Virus record (IMG/VR): IMGVR_UViG_3300025087_000192
Span: 1-39,083 of that record
Source: a virus
Length of the DNA stretch: 39,083 nucleotides
Direction: 5' to 3' (one strand)
A program made the position numbers and the translations under genes. The notes beneath the pieces are model-generated. The model was not told where the DNA came from, did not search any database, and saw only the letters and a list, made by a program, of their open reading frames with translations. Below are positions 6,395 through 12,481 of this stretch, piece by piece; within the stretch, counting starts at the first letter, position 1; each line of letters opens with the position of its first letter.

Positions 6395-7244
6395 CTTTTT
6401 TCTCCTTGTTTAAAGTTATCTTTAACATCTTCCCGTCTTTTTTGGTAACTTGAAAAGTTGATCCTTTAACCTGAATCCACTTTGCCACATACTGGCTGGT
6501 ACGAATCCCGGCATTTTCTCCGATAACCTGTTTTAATTTCGCCTCCAGCTCGTCTTTTGTGGCATCCAACGCTTTAATATTAGCCTTCGTCTGCTGTAAC
6601 AGGGCGATAGATGCGTTCATTTCTTCGACCGCCTGTATAAGTTCGCCTGACTTCGGATAAATATCAACAATACCGGGATTATCTGCACCGATTGCAAACG
6701 GCGGAGTTTTGTCCTGCACCATTTTCCAAAATTCAGCGACTTTTGTTTCGATCATGGCGTAAAGCTCTGCATCAAATTTCAGATACTTTTCGACTGTGCG
6801 TTGGCCACCGCACAAACAATATACCCAAGCATCTTCTCTTTTAGATAACCCCATCTGCGCCGTCACCTGCGCTATGACCTTCGGCGGTATCTCGTCCGGG
6901 TTTTCCCACTTTTTCCATGACTGAGCCCCAACTGTCTTGATTTCGACAATGGTCTTCGTGCCTACTATAATATTATCCAACTCGCAGGAAAAAAACGGCA
7001 TTGTCGCATGATGATAACGCTGTTTATACGCCATCAACTTGACGCCGTGTTTTTCGGCAAAATCATCTGACACAATGCGCTCCAGCTTTTTCCCCCATTG
7101 CACCGACTCATTCCCGGACAAATCATCCGCCGGAATTGTCCCCGTTTTAATGCCCCACAATTTTAATGGAGTCATGTACTCATCAATCCCCAAAATCGCC
7201 GGGACTTCGCTTGCCCCAATTATATTCATCCGATCAATTTCCAT
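6387..7244 (-). CDS. yqaJ: YqaJ-type recombination exonuclease
   Basis: Two hundred and eighty-five residues from ATG 7244 (GGAGATAAAA site; an in-frame TTG 12 bases upstream is less likely). YqaJ/lambda-Exo-like nucleases resect double-strand ends to feed the annealing protein. Seen here: GASEVPAILGIDEY near residue 10, WGKKLERIV, the metal-binding ELD and the VEIKT motif about 13 residues later, then a Gln-rich helix (VIAQVTAQMGL) and WVYCLCGG. A C-terminal coiled coil (about 200-245) follows the nuclease core. Coupled to recT. Confidence 0.92.
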   Translation of the reverse strand: MEIDRMNIIGASEVPAILGIDEYMTPLKLWGIKTGTIPADDLSGNESVQWGKKLERIVSDDFAEKHGVKLMAYKQRYHHATMPFFSCELDNIIVGTKTIVEIKTVGAQSWKKWENPDEIPPKVIAQVTAQMGLSKREDAWVYCLCGGQRTVEKYLKFDAELYAMIETKVAEFWKMVQDKTPPFAIGADNPGIVDIYPKSGELIQAVEEMNASIALLQQTKANIKALDATKDELEAKLKQVIGENAGIRTSQYVAKWIQVKGSTFQVTKKDGKMLKITLNKEKKDE

Positions 7245-8055
7245 TTTTATCTCCAATCTGTTTTTCTAAATCTTTTCTCGTACCCTGCCAAACAACTTTA
7301 GCATCCTTCCCAGCGTGCAATCTCCAAATAGTTCCATCAAAAGAAGGAACTAGTCCGCGTTCCCATAATTTCTGGTTAATTCCAAAATTATTTTTATATT
7401 TGATGTCGAAGTATGTTGATATCGAAGCCCCGACCGAATCCCTGACCGAAGCCCAGACCGAATCCCAGACCGAATCCCCGACCGAAGCCCCGACCGAATC
7501 CCTGACCGAAGCCAAGACCGAAGCCCCGACCGAAGCCCTGACCGAATCCGCGACCGAATCCCTGACCGAATCCCAGACCGAAGCCAAGACCGAAGCCCCG
7601 ACCGAATCCCTGACCGAAGCCCCGACCGAATCCCAGACCGAATCCCCGACCGAATCCCTGACCGAAGCCCAGACTTTTAATAACAACAAGTCCCTTTTGG
7701 AAACTTTCTTCGCTTTTAGGTTTGTGAGCGGATTAAAAATCTTTTTGACAATCAATGGACCAACGATAGTCTTAAAGTTCACCTCTCGGCAGAACTTCTC
7801 TATTAAACATTTATCGTCTGTTGTGTTCATCTGATCTACTTCAAACAATCCAGTCAATGGGCTATATTCGTACTTGTTCACCTCGTCGGCTTTATTGCCC
7901 GTAAATCCGTAGAACGACGATATAGATGAATGACTGTCCGCTGTTTCGACCATATTAAACGCAGGGTCTTTCTTTAACATAGCCTGACGTTGTTTCCAAT
8001 CGAAATAATACGGATTGCCGTTACCATCTGATATTAAGCTAAAAAATTTACACAT
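7234..8055 (-). CDS. Phage MCKFF-type protein with SV tetrapeptide repeats
   Basis: Two hundred and seventy-three residues. The N-terminal 125 (MCKFFSLISDGNGNPYYFDW, DSHSSISSFYGF, DEVNKYEYSPLTG, LNTTDD-like QMNTTDDKCLIEKFC) match a conserved but uncharacterised phage protein. About 80 residues of (A/D)SV(W/R/G/L) repeats follow, then a C-terminal region (WERGLVPSFDGTIWRLHAGK). Repeats of this kind in relatives vary in number, so the segment may be a length-variable rod. The end overlaps the exonuclease start by 11 bases. Function unknown. Confidence 0.75.
   Translation of the reverse strand: MCKFFSLISDGNGNPYYFDWKQRQAMLKKDPAFNMVETADSHSSISSFYGFTGNKADEVNKYEYSPLTGLFEVDQMNTTDDKCLIEKFCREVNFKTIVGPLIVKKIFNPLTNLKAKKVSKRDLLLLKVWASVRDSVGDSVWDSVGASVRDSVGASVLASVWDSVRDSVADSVRASVGASVLASVRDSVGASVGDSVWDSVWASVRDSVGASISTYFDIKYKNNFGINQKLWERGLVPSFDGTIWRLHAGKDAKVVWQGTRKDLEKQIGDKNGN
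7429..7672 (-). repeat. 12-bp in-frame array coding SV repeats
   Basis: About 20 consecutive units of the form gaccgaa(t/g)cc-c-n(g) on the plus strand encode Ser-Val-x-(A/D) on the minus strand. Variation falls mainly on the codon for W/R/G/L/A and on the A/D choice. The plus-strand frame reading T-E-S/A repeats is a shadow. Confidence 0.92.
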
Positions 8056-8058
8056 TTT

Positions 8059-8691
8059 TCACCCCTCCGCTATCTCCAATATTGAATTAAAGATGTTCTC
8101 CGACGTCAAAAGTTCCGTAAATGTAAAATTTAACGGCGTATCGTTTATTGATAAAAACTTTATTATATTTAAAATTTCCTCTTTAAATCCCGGCTTTGAT
8201 AATCTGCCAAATAAAAGATTATTTAAATCTGCGCTGTACGGCTTTGCCCGTTTATATTTCTCCGGCTTTAATTCAGCTAATTCATTCCAAAGAACAATAG
8301 TTTCTTTTACATCCTCAACGGAGTCCGCCTTTACTTTTTTCCATCTTTTATCAGCAGATTGGCGCCGAGATTCAATCCACAATTCCAGTTTTTCCATTCG
8401 CTTTAACAGCGACGGGGAAACGTATTTCTCACCGTCTGTTATCAATAAATCAACAGAGCAAAGATAATCTAAAAAAGATTTCAATTCCTCCTTCGACATT
8501 AACAATTTATAAGACAACCCCTCTGCAACATGGCTCGTAATGTTTAACGCATAATGTTTGCAATTCCGCAATGTTTCCAAAATTGCCCACCAACGCCCGT
8601 AACCCTCAAACCCGTAGTTTTTTATCAGGCACACGATTTTTGTGTCACCCAACGAATCGGCGTCATGTGGGAAAGTTTTTGAACCGTTCAT
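8059..8691 (-). CDS. DUF4373-like phage replication protein
   Basis: Two hundred and ten residues. The N-terminus FPHDADSLGDTKIVCLIKNY, then GFEGYGRWWAILETL, matches the Lin1244/Lin1753 (DUF4373) domain of phage proteins that occupy the replication-initiator position; the fold is winged-helix-like and probably binds DNA. The middle is charged (RRQSADKRWKKVKA); the C-terminus is unique. It opens the recombination operon, directly behind a leader with two terminators. The ATG (8691) overlaps the stop of a leader frame as ATGA. A role in initiation is inferred from family and position. Confidence 0.8.
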   Translation of the reverse strand: MNGSKTFPHDADSLGDTKIVCLIKNYGFEGYGRWWAILETLRNCKHYALNITSHVAEGLSYKLLMSKEELKSFLDYLCSVDLLITDGEKYVSPSLLKRMEKLELWIESRRQSADKRWKKVKADSVEDVKETIVLWNELAELKPEKYKRAKPYSADLNNLLFGRLSKPGFKEEILNIIKFLSINDTPLNFTFTELLTSENIFNSILEIAEG

Positions 8692-8801
8692 TCGATCCTT
8701 AAATTAAAAAACCCTGCCGGGATGCGATCCGGGAATATCTCGCATGGAGAACCCGGACAGGGAATAAAAAAAGGCACACCCTCGACGGATGCGCCTATCA
8801 T
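8688..8801 (-). CDS. Possible 37-residue leader peptide across the tandem terminators
   Basis: An open frame from ATG 8801 reads straight through both terminator stems and ends at TGA 8690-8688, overlapping the next start as ATGA. The ribosome site is weak. It may be chance, but a ribosome translating it would disrupt both hairpins, which would link translation to read-through. Confidence 0.25.
   Translation of the reverse strand: MIGASVEGVPFFIPCPGSPCEIFPDRIPAGFFNLRIE
8706..8762 (-). terminator. Terminator-like hairpin 2 of recombination-operon leader
   Basis: In the leftward RNA, CCCTG (8762-8758) pairs with CAGGG (8716-8712), an inner five-base stem pairs 8756-8752 with 8721-8717, and ATGCGA pairs with TCGCAT (8745-8740 with 8727-8722). 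Six U follow. The segment at 8757-8752 is also fully complementary to 8733-8728, so a competing fold exists. It ends 15 bases before the DUF4373 start codon. Confidence 0.75.
8766..8796 (-). terminator. Rho-independent terminator 1 of recombination-operon leader
   Basis: A ten-base stem (two G-U pairs), AGGCGCATCC with GGGTGTGCCT, loop GTCGA, followed by seven U in the leftward direction. A standard strong intrinsic terminator placed upstream of, not after, the genes it faces. Confidence 0.85.
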
Positions 8802-8865
8802 TTCAATTTTTGTTTTTCCCGGTACGTTTTTCATTTTGTTTTCCGATCTCCAACGGAATATTAAA

Positions 8866-8893
8866 ACTTTACCACAACCATTTTAATTGTCAA
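8866..8893 (-). promoter_or_regulatory. Leftward sigma70-type promoter for the recombination operon
   Basis: TTGACA (8893-8888), 16-base spacer, TAAAGT (8871-8866). The perfect -35 lies in an AAAACTATTGACAAT block shared with the promoter at 10536-10563. Expected start near 8859, about 165 bases before the DUF4373 gene and upstream of both terminators. Confidence 0.65.
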
Positions 8894-9035
8894 TAGTTTT
8901 CTTCTCGGCTGTACAAATCCCTAGGCGCATGATGTCGATTAATGTCCAGCCCTGCGCCCTCAATGCCATAATCCGGGCGTGTTCCGCTTCCGTTAAACTG
9001 CAATTTGCTTGGATGTATGCTTTGCGTTCGGTCAT
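8883..9035 (-). CDS. 50-residue microprotein, possible small regulator
   Basis: ATG 9035 behind an AGGGGG purine run. The product has a helix-turn-helix-like stretch (SLTEAEHARIMALRAQGW then TLIDIMRLGI), as in small phage regulators; this is pattern inference only. The 3' end of the gene overlaps the promoter at 8866-8893. Confidence 0.55.
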   Translation of the reverse strand: MTERKAYIQANCSLTEAEHARIMALRAQGWTLIDIMRLGICTAEKKTIDN

Positions 9036-9052
9036 TTTAAAACCCCCTGAGA

Positions 9053-9127
9053 TTAGTTGAACAAAATTTTATTATCCAAAACAACAAAAGAATAATATTT
9101 ATTGAAATAATTATCCTCTTGATTCAT
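9053..9127 (-). CDS. Possible 24-residue microprotein
   Basis: ATG 9127 overlaps the upstream stop as ATGA; the product is Tyr/Phe/Asn rich and AT-rich in codons. The overlap is the only support. Confidence 0.3.
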   Translation of the reverse strand: MNQEDNYFNKYYSFVVLDNKILFN

Positions 9128-9222
9128 TTTCTTACGCCATGCGCTTCATTCACTTGACAGTCAACCAGTTCCAAAACACGGCTGGACAGCTCCGCTTCCT
9201 TGAATATGTCTTGCTTTGTCAT
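9124..9222 (-). CDS. 32-residue microprotein
   Basis: ATG 9222 overlaps the stop of the upstream gene as ATGA. The product (MTKQDIFKEAELSSRVLELV start) is an amphipathic helix. No function assigned. Confidence 0.45.
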   Translation of the reverse strand: MTKQDIFKEAELSSRVLELVDCQVNEAHGVRK

Positions 9223-9428
9223 TTTACAACCTCAAAGGTATCATCTATTTTATGGCTTGGCTCACCGTCTTTTGAACACTCCAGCCAGTCAACAAGCCCA
9301 GTCCGCTTGAATTCCTGCAAGGTTATCATGCTGGCGGGCTGTGTGCAGTAAAGACGCCTATCATTAATACCCCGGTAATAATTACGGAAATTACCGCTAT
9401 TCTCTCGAATAAATTTAACGTATTTCAT
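9219..9428 (-). CDS. Hypothetical 69-residue protein
   Basis: Starts at ATG 9428 (AGGTGAACGC site; an in-frame ATG at 9446 overlaps the previous stop). Contains NFRNYYRGINDRRLYC and LVDWLECSKDG. No family recognised. Confidence 0.55.
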   Translation of the reverse strand: MKYVKFIRENSGNFRNYYRGINDRRLYCTQPASMITLQEFKRTGLVDWLECSKDGEPSHKIDDTFEVVK

Positions 9429-9436
9429 GCGTTCAC

Positions 9437-9691
9437 CTACATGCACTTTTTAATATAGGTTTCTCTTGCCTCTTTTGTAACAATTCGCGTCAACCCGTTC
9501 CCCTTGTCTACGTCCGATATTGCACAGGCTGGAACGCAATACGCCCGCCTATCATCATCCGCCTGTATGTGTATCTGATCGGAAAACCGTCCCGGTGGCT
9601 CTATCCGTGTTATTGTGCCCCAGTGGTCAATATTTGCCATGTCGCCTCTGTTATATAATCTTTGTCCTATGCTTAGTTCATTGTATTTCAT
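9437..9691 (-). CDS. Hypothetical 84-residue beta-rich protein
   Basis: Good ribosome site (GGAGGGATGAAAAT-ATG). The sequence (GQRLYNRGDMANIDHWGTIT, IHIQADDDRRAYCVP) suggests a small beta-barrel fold like those in many phage accessory proteins. It ends in ATG-TAG, close to the next start. Function unknown. Confidence 0.6.
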   Translation of the reverse strand: MKYNELSIGQRLYNRGDMANIDHWGTITRIEPPGRFSDQIHIQADDDRRAYCVPACAISDVDKGNGLTRIVTKEARETYIKKCM

Positions 9692-9765
9692 ATTTTCATC
9701 CCTCCGTTGTTATTATTTACGGTCAAATTGCCATTGCCGAAACTCTAACAAAAACTATTGGTTTT

Positions 9766-9915
9766 TTAATTAACTTTTTCAAATTTTGACCAAATTTTAC
9801 ATCCCGCACTATAGGCCGCTTTGCGCGTATAATAACCCCGGGAGCAACCTCTATATGAGCGCGCATACCATTTACCCAATTCCTCCTGATACTCAATCCA
9901 CCAGTGTTTTTCCAT
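9766..9915 (-). CDS. 49-residue Trp/Tyr-rich microprotein
   Basis: ATG 9915 follows AAAGGGGGGGAC. The product (MEKHWWIEYQEELGKWYARS start, GYYTRKAAYSAG middle) looks like a compact alpha/beta domain. The longer overlapping frame at 9723-9977 has no start signal and was discarded. Function unknown. Confidence 0.6.
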   Translation of the reverse strand: MEKHWWIEYQEELGKWYARSYRGCSRGYYTRKAAYSAGCKIWSKFEKVN

Positions 9916-9928
9916 GTCCCCCCCTTTG

Positions 9929-10291
9929 TTATTTGTAAAATGCATGATCTTTGTATTGATAGGTTTTTACCTTGCACCAGCGAAACGGCTTTTCATGGCG
10001 TGGATTGATAAAGTACAAAGCCCCGCCAGTCCTGTCTTTGATTCCGCCCACGAGTGCCTCTTGCGCTATTTTAAGAGCCAAGGCTTGTGTTTTGGGGCTG
10101 GACTGCTCATATAATCCGCTCGTCAGCCCGTAATACTGCCTAGGTTGCACAATCACATCCCGGATAGGCTTATCCCACGCCACTGACCTGTTAATCACGG
10201 TAGACGCTACAAGACGCATACCCTCTGCGCCCTGTCCACCGGCCTCGCCAACTAACAGCATAGCCAGTAATACTACTGTTGTTATGGGCAT
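9929..10291 (-). CDS. SleB-type cell-wall hydrolase, likely endolysin
   Basis: One hundred and twenty residues from ATG 10291. SleB-family (Hydrolase_2) enzymes cleave peptidoglycan. Seen here: the catalytic-region pattern GEAGGQGAEGMRLVASTVINR (quoted in two parts: GEAGGQGAEGM and RLVASTVINR), then PRQYYGLT, and the C-terminal GALYFINPR...P-FRWCK block. The first 14 residues are hydrophobic (ITTVVLLAMLLVG) and could act as a signal or signal-anchor, but they run straight into the domain. It sits in the leftward unit by the origin, far from the holin-like genes. Confidence 0.85.
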   Translation of the reverse strand: MPITTVVLLAMLLVGEAGGQGAEGMRLVASTVINRSVAWDKPIRDVIVQPRQYYGLTSGLYEQSSPKTQALALKIAQEALVGGIKDRTGGALYFINPRHEKPFRWCKVKTYQYKDHAFYK

Positions 10292-10292
10292 T

Positions 10293-10490
10293 TTAAATAA
10301 TCCTTTCGTAGTAACACCCACATATAGGATCAGAATAGAAAATCTTCCCATCCATAACATTGCTTGAACACTCGGAAAGTGTGTTTTCAGAAACTAACAC
10401 CATTTTATTATATATACCGTTCGGACTATATTCTTTCACTCTTACGCTTGGGATAAACGATTCTGCATTTTTTACTATAATATTTATCAT
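10293..10490 (-). CDS. Hypothetical 65-residue protein, first gene of leftward unit
   Basis: First frame downstream of the strong promoter at 10536-10563. The sequence (INIIVKNAESFIPSVRVKEY, DPICGCYYERII) is not recognised. Its stop lies 1 base before the SleB start, so the two are coupled. Confidence 0.6.
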   Translation of the reverse strand: MINIIVKNAESFIPSVRVKEYSPNGIYNKMVLVSENTLSECSSNVMDGKIFYSDPICGCYYERII

Positions 10491-10535
10491 ACCATCTTCT
10501 CCATTGTTTTAGTCGCTCTCCCTCGACCTATTGCT

Positions 10536-10563
10536 AGTATAGCACGTAACATGGTATTGTCAA
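10536..10563 (-). promoter_or_regulatory. Strong leftward sigma70-type promoter
   Basis: TTGACA (10563-10558), 16-base spacer, TATACT (10541-10536): only one mismatch to consensus. The upstream AAAACTATTGACAAT block is shared with 8866-8893. It drives the SleB-first leftward unit. Confidence 0.85.
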
Positions 10564-10834
10564 TAGTTTTTTATCAACTATTTTTATCTATTTTTTTCCC
10601 GTCTAGTCCTCGTCGCTGTTTTTTAAAAAACTATTGCACGCTCTCAAAAAAAACACAAAAAAAAATTATTTTTTGAACCCAAAATAATCAATTCTCAACT
10701 TATTAACGACGCCTCGCCTCGACGGCATCGGCACCAATATAATGCATACGCAGTGCATCCCCACATAGAGAGTGGTACATGTGCATTGCTACAGTACATT
10801 ACAGCACACCATTTTTTTGACTATTTTGATATTG

Positions 10835-10904
10835 GGCGGTGAGGCGTAGCCGATACCGCCTGACGCCTCCGGCGTCTATTATGCTTCTCGGCGCACCTGC
10901 GCCG
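10835..10904. repeat. Cluster of three perfect GC-rich inverted repeats
   Basis: GGCGGT...ACCGCC (10835-10860, 14-base loop), GACGCC-TCC-GGCGTC (10862-10876) and CGGCGCA-CC-TGCGCCG (10889-10904) follow one another in 70 bases. None has a U-tract, so they are not simple terminators. In an origin, such hairpins can act as priming or protein-binding sites. Confidence 0.8.
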
Positions 10905-11021
10905 GACTTATAGTGTCACCATGATCTATAGATAGATTATACTTATCTTTTTACATAGACTACGCTGGACGCCTGTTTTTGGTGATTTTTTTGGGTATTG
11001 TGGTGCATCCTGGCGACATTT

Positions 11022-11051
11022 CTATTGACACTATTTTCTCCATGATATAGA
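11022..11051 (+). promoter_or_regulatory. Possible rightward promoter in the control region
   Basis: CTATTGACA, the same nine-mer as in three stronger promoters, with TATAGA 15 bases after TTGACA. The short spacer weakens it. It would transcribe about 500 bases without a gene, through the DnaA boxes. Confidence 0.35.
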
Positions 11052-11172
11052 TGTGTTATTTTCCAGTATTTTGGGTGTTGTAAGTCATTTATTTTCAATG
11101 GTTTATAATATCTATTTCCTATAATGTAGGTTATGTTAACTTGACTCCGACGAGGACTTAAGCCGTTAGGAG

Positions 11173-11192
11173 TTATCCACAGGTTATCCACA
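11173..11192. promoter_or_regulatory. Two tandem perfect DnaA boxes
   Basis: TTATCCACA at 11173-11181 and again at 11184-11192, 11 bp apart (one helical turn) in the same orientation. TTATCCACA is the high-affinity DnaA consensus. In the divergent control region this suggests host DnaA takes part in initiation. Confidence 0.8.
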
Positions 11193-11539
11193 GGCTCGGA
11201 CATAGAGTCTAGGCCAGACACTCATTGGCAGTCATAGTGATAGAGTGCTAGTGTGTCATGATCGAGCGTCATGCGTGGCGTGTTGTGTGTGATCGGCTGG
11301 CGTGTCGTGGTGCAGGGTCGGGCTTGGCACCCCCTCCCCCTATGGCTATTTATATCCGACCCCTTCCACACATCCCCATAAAAATCCAAGTCTCTAAACT
11401 TTTCCAAGCCCCCTGTAAAACGCCCACAGTATCGCTAGGATTCGATTCTAGGCATTATTTGTCATGTGGTAGTGTGTTGGTATGGTTTCAGGTTTAAAAG
11501 GCTTTAAAGAGGAATTTTTCCCGTTGCGCAACAAATCTA

Positions 11540-11568
11540 TTGACAATAGGAAATGATGGTGGTATAAA
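11540..11568 (+). promoter_or_regulatory. Rightward promoter of the packaging/virion operon
   Basis: TTGACA (11540-11545), 17-base spacer, TATAAA (11563-11568), again with the CTATTGACAAT block. It lies just before an AGGAGG ribosome site and the first rightward gene. Confidence 0.85.
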
Positions 11569-11589
11569 ATTTATCAGGAGGTGGGTGAT

Positions 11590-11760
11590 ATGCGAAAAGA
11601 GTTGAGAGTGGTAAAGACGTGCGAGGAGTGCGGTAAGGTATGGATGGGGCGGAAGGATTCGATAAGGTGTAGTCCTACGTGTAATAACAAGGCGTGGGTA
11701 CGTGTAAATCGTCCTGGGGTTAAAAAGCATGGATTATCGGAGGTAAAAACAGATGTATAA
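11590..11760 (+). CDS. 56-residue zinc-ribbon microprotein
   Basis: ATG 11590 follows CAGGAGGTGGGTGAT. The product has CEECGKVW and, after 15 residues, CSPTCNNKAW: four Cys in the C-x2-C...C-x3-C pattern of small zinc fingers seen in phage HNH or regulatory proteins. It is basic, so likely nucleic-acid binding. First gene of the rightward unit. Confidence 0.7.
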   Translation: MRKELRVVKTCEECGKVWMGRKDSIRCSPTCNNKAWVRVNRPGVKKHGLSEVKTDV

Positions 11761-11947
11761 AGCGACTGTTGTTTTAAGAAAAGATGGTGTCCGAGAGATT
11801 GAGTGTCGTGATTTTGGGGTTGGGAATGGGGTGTTGACGTTATGGGATGTTGATGGGTTGGGGAGGAAGACGCCGATGTGGATGTTCCCGTTAGATACAG
11901 TTATGCAGGTGTATGGCGTGTTTATTGATAATCCGGTGATACAGTGA
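11753..11947 (+). CDS. Hypothetical 64-residue protein
   Basis: Overlaps the zinc-ribbon gene by 8 bases. The sequence (MYKATVVLRKDGVREIECRD, VLTLWDVDG, MWMFPLDTVMQVYG) reads as a small beta-sheet domain. Not recognised. Confidence 0.6.
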   Translation: MYKATVVLRKDGVREIECRDFGVGNGVLTLWDVDGLGRKTPMWMFPLDTVMQVYGVFIDNPVIQ

Positions 11948-12123
11948 GGGATGTTCATGTTAAGGTTCAGTGAACAAAGAAGGATGCGAGAGGGCGTATT
12001 GTATGTTTTACTTGTGTTTAGGTGCATCAGGCGAACAAGTATTCCAAAAGGTATAATGAGTTGCTTGAGAAGGTTGGTACGGAAGAGAAGGTTTTAGGTG
12101 GTAATTATGAAGACGTTGCATAA
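11944..12123 (+). pseudogene. Interrupted small frame with two in-frame stops
   Basis: Starting at GTG 11944, one frame reads protein-like sequence three times: VRDVHVKVQ, TGA, TKKDARGRIVCFTCV, TAG, then VHQANKYSKRYNELLEKVG and on to TAA 12123. The last part could also be its own 33-codon gene from GTG 12022. A competing frame (11951-12097, 48 residues) is Arg-rich and looks like a shadow. Most likely a decayed small gene, with readthrough possible. Confidence 0.35.
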
Positions 12124-12481
12124 GGACATTAAAAAATTAGAAGGAAGCCGGTTACCGGTGGCGAAGCCTATCTGGCAGATGTCAGATGAGGTTGGGGCGA
12201 CAAGGGAGCTGTTGAAGAATAAGATAGCGCAGTCGCATAAGATTGAGGATATGGTTGTAAAGGCGGCGCATGATGGATTGAATGCAACGACGAAGGTCTT
12301 TTTTGAAGGGGCGGAGGTAGCGGAAGTACCGGATTACGGAGTTAGGCATAAGTATTGGAGGGACATTTTGATAATGAAGAAGTGGCTGGCGAAGACGGAC
12401 GTTAATGTAGACGTGCGTAATCTTACAATAAATGCACAAGAAGAAGAGATCCTGCGGCGATATTCAAATGAAAACACTTGA
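12107..12481 (+). CDS. terS: Terminase small subunit (probable)
   Basis: One hundred and twenty-four residues from ATG 12107 (GGTGG site; an in-frame GTG at 12098 is possible). It lies immediately before TerL and has the composition of a small terminase: LLKNKIAQSHKIEDMVVKAA, then GVRHKYWRDILIMKKWLA and a charged C-terminus (QEEEILRRY). TerS recognises the packaging site and regulates the large subunit. The assignment rests on position and pattern. Overlaps terL by 14 bases. Confidence 0.7.
   Translation: MKTLHKDIKKLEGSRLPVAKPIWQMSDEVGATRELLKNKIAQSHKIEDMVVKAAHDGLNATTKVFFEGAEVAEVPDYGVRHKYWRDILIMKKWLAKTDVNVDVRNLTINAQEEEILRRYSNENT

Larger units (their letters stand above)
10564..11539. other. 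Gene-poor divergent control region, candidate replication origin
   Basis: Nearly 1 kb between the two divergent promoters without a convincing gene. Its left part (10564-10690) is very AT-rich with long A and T runs, as in an unwinding element. The centre holds three perfect GC hairpins and the right part two DnaA boxes. Frames here (for example 10943-11221 minus, 11258-11497 plus) have no ribosome sites and unnatural composition, so I call none of them. Confidence 0.6.

Noticed and set aside
7166-7834. Plus-strand frame with T-E-S/A repeats
   Set aside because: Shadow of the SV-repeat gene; no ribosome site, and it runs antiparallel through two conserved leftward genes.
10943-11221. 92-codon leftward frame in the control region
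   Set aside because: No ribosome site, unnatural His/Asn/Pro composition, and it would cover the DnaA boxes.
11436-11456. tRNA T-arm-like sequence (ggattcgattctagg)
   Set aside because: The loop is out of register for TTCRANY and no acceptor, D or anticodon stems can be drawn around it. Not a tRNA and not convincing as an attachment site.
11222-11497. Overlapping frames on both strands beside the DnaA boxes
   Set aside because: Both strands are open by chance in a G/T-rich stretch; neither has a start signal or protein-like composition.
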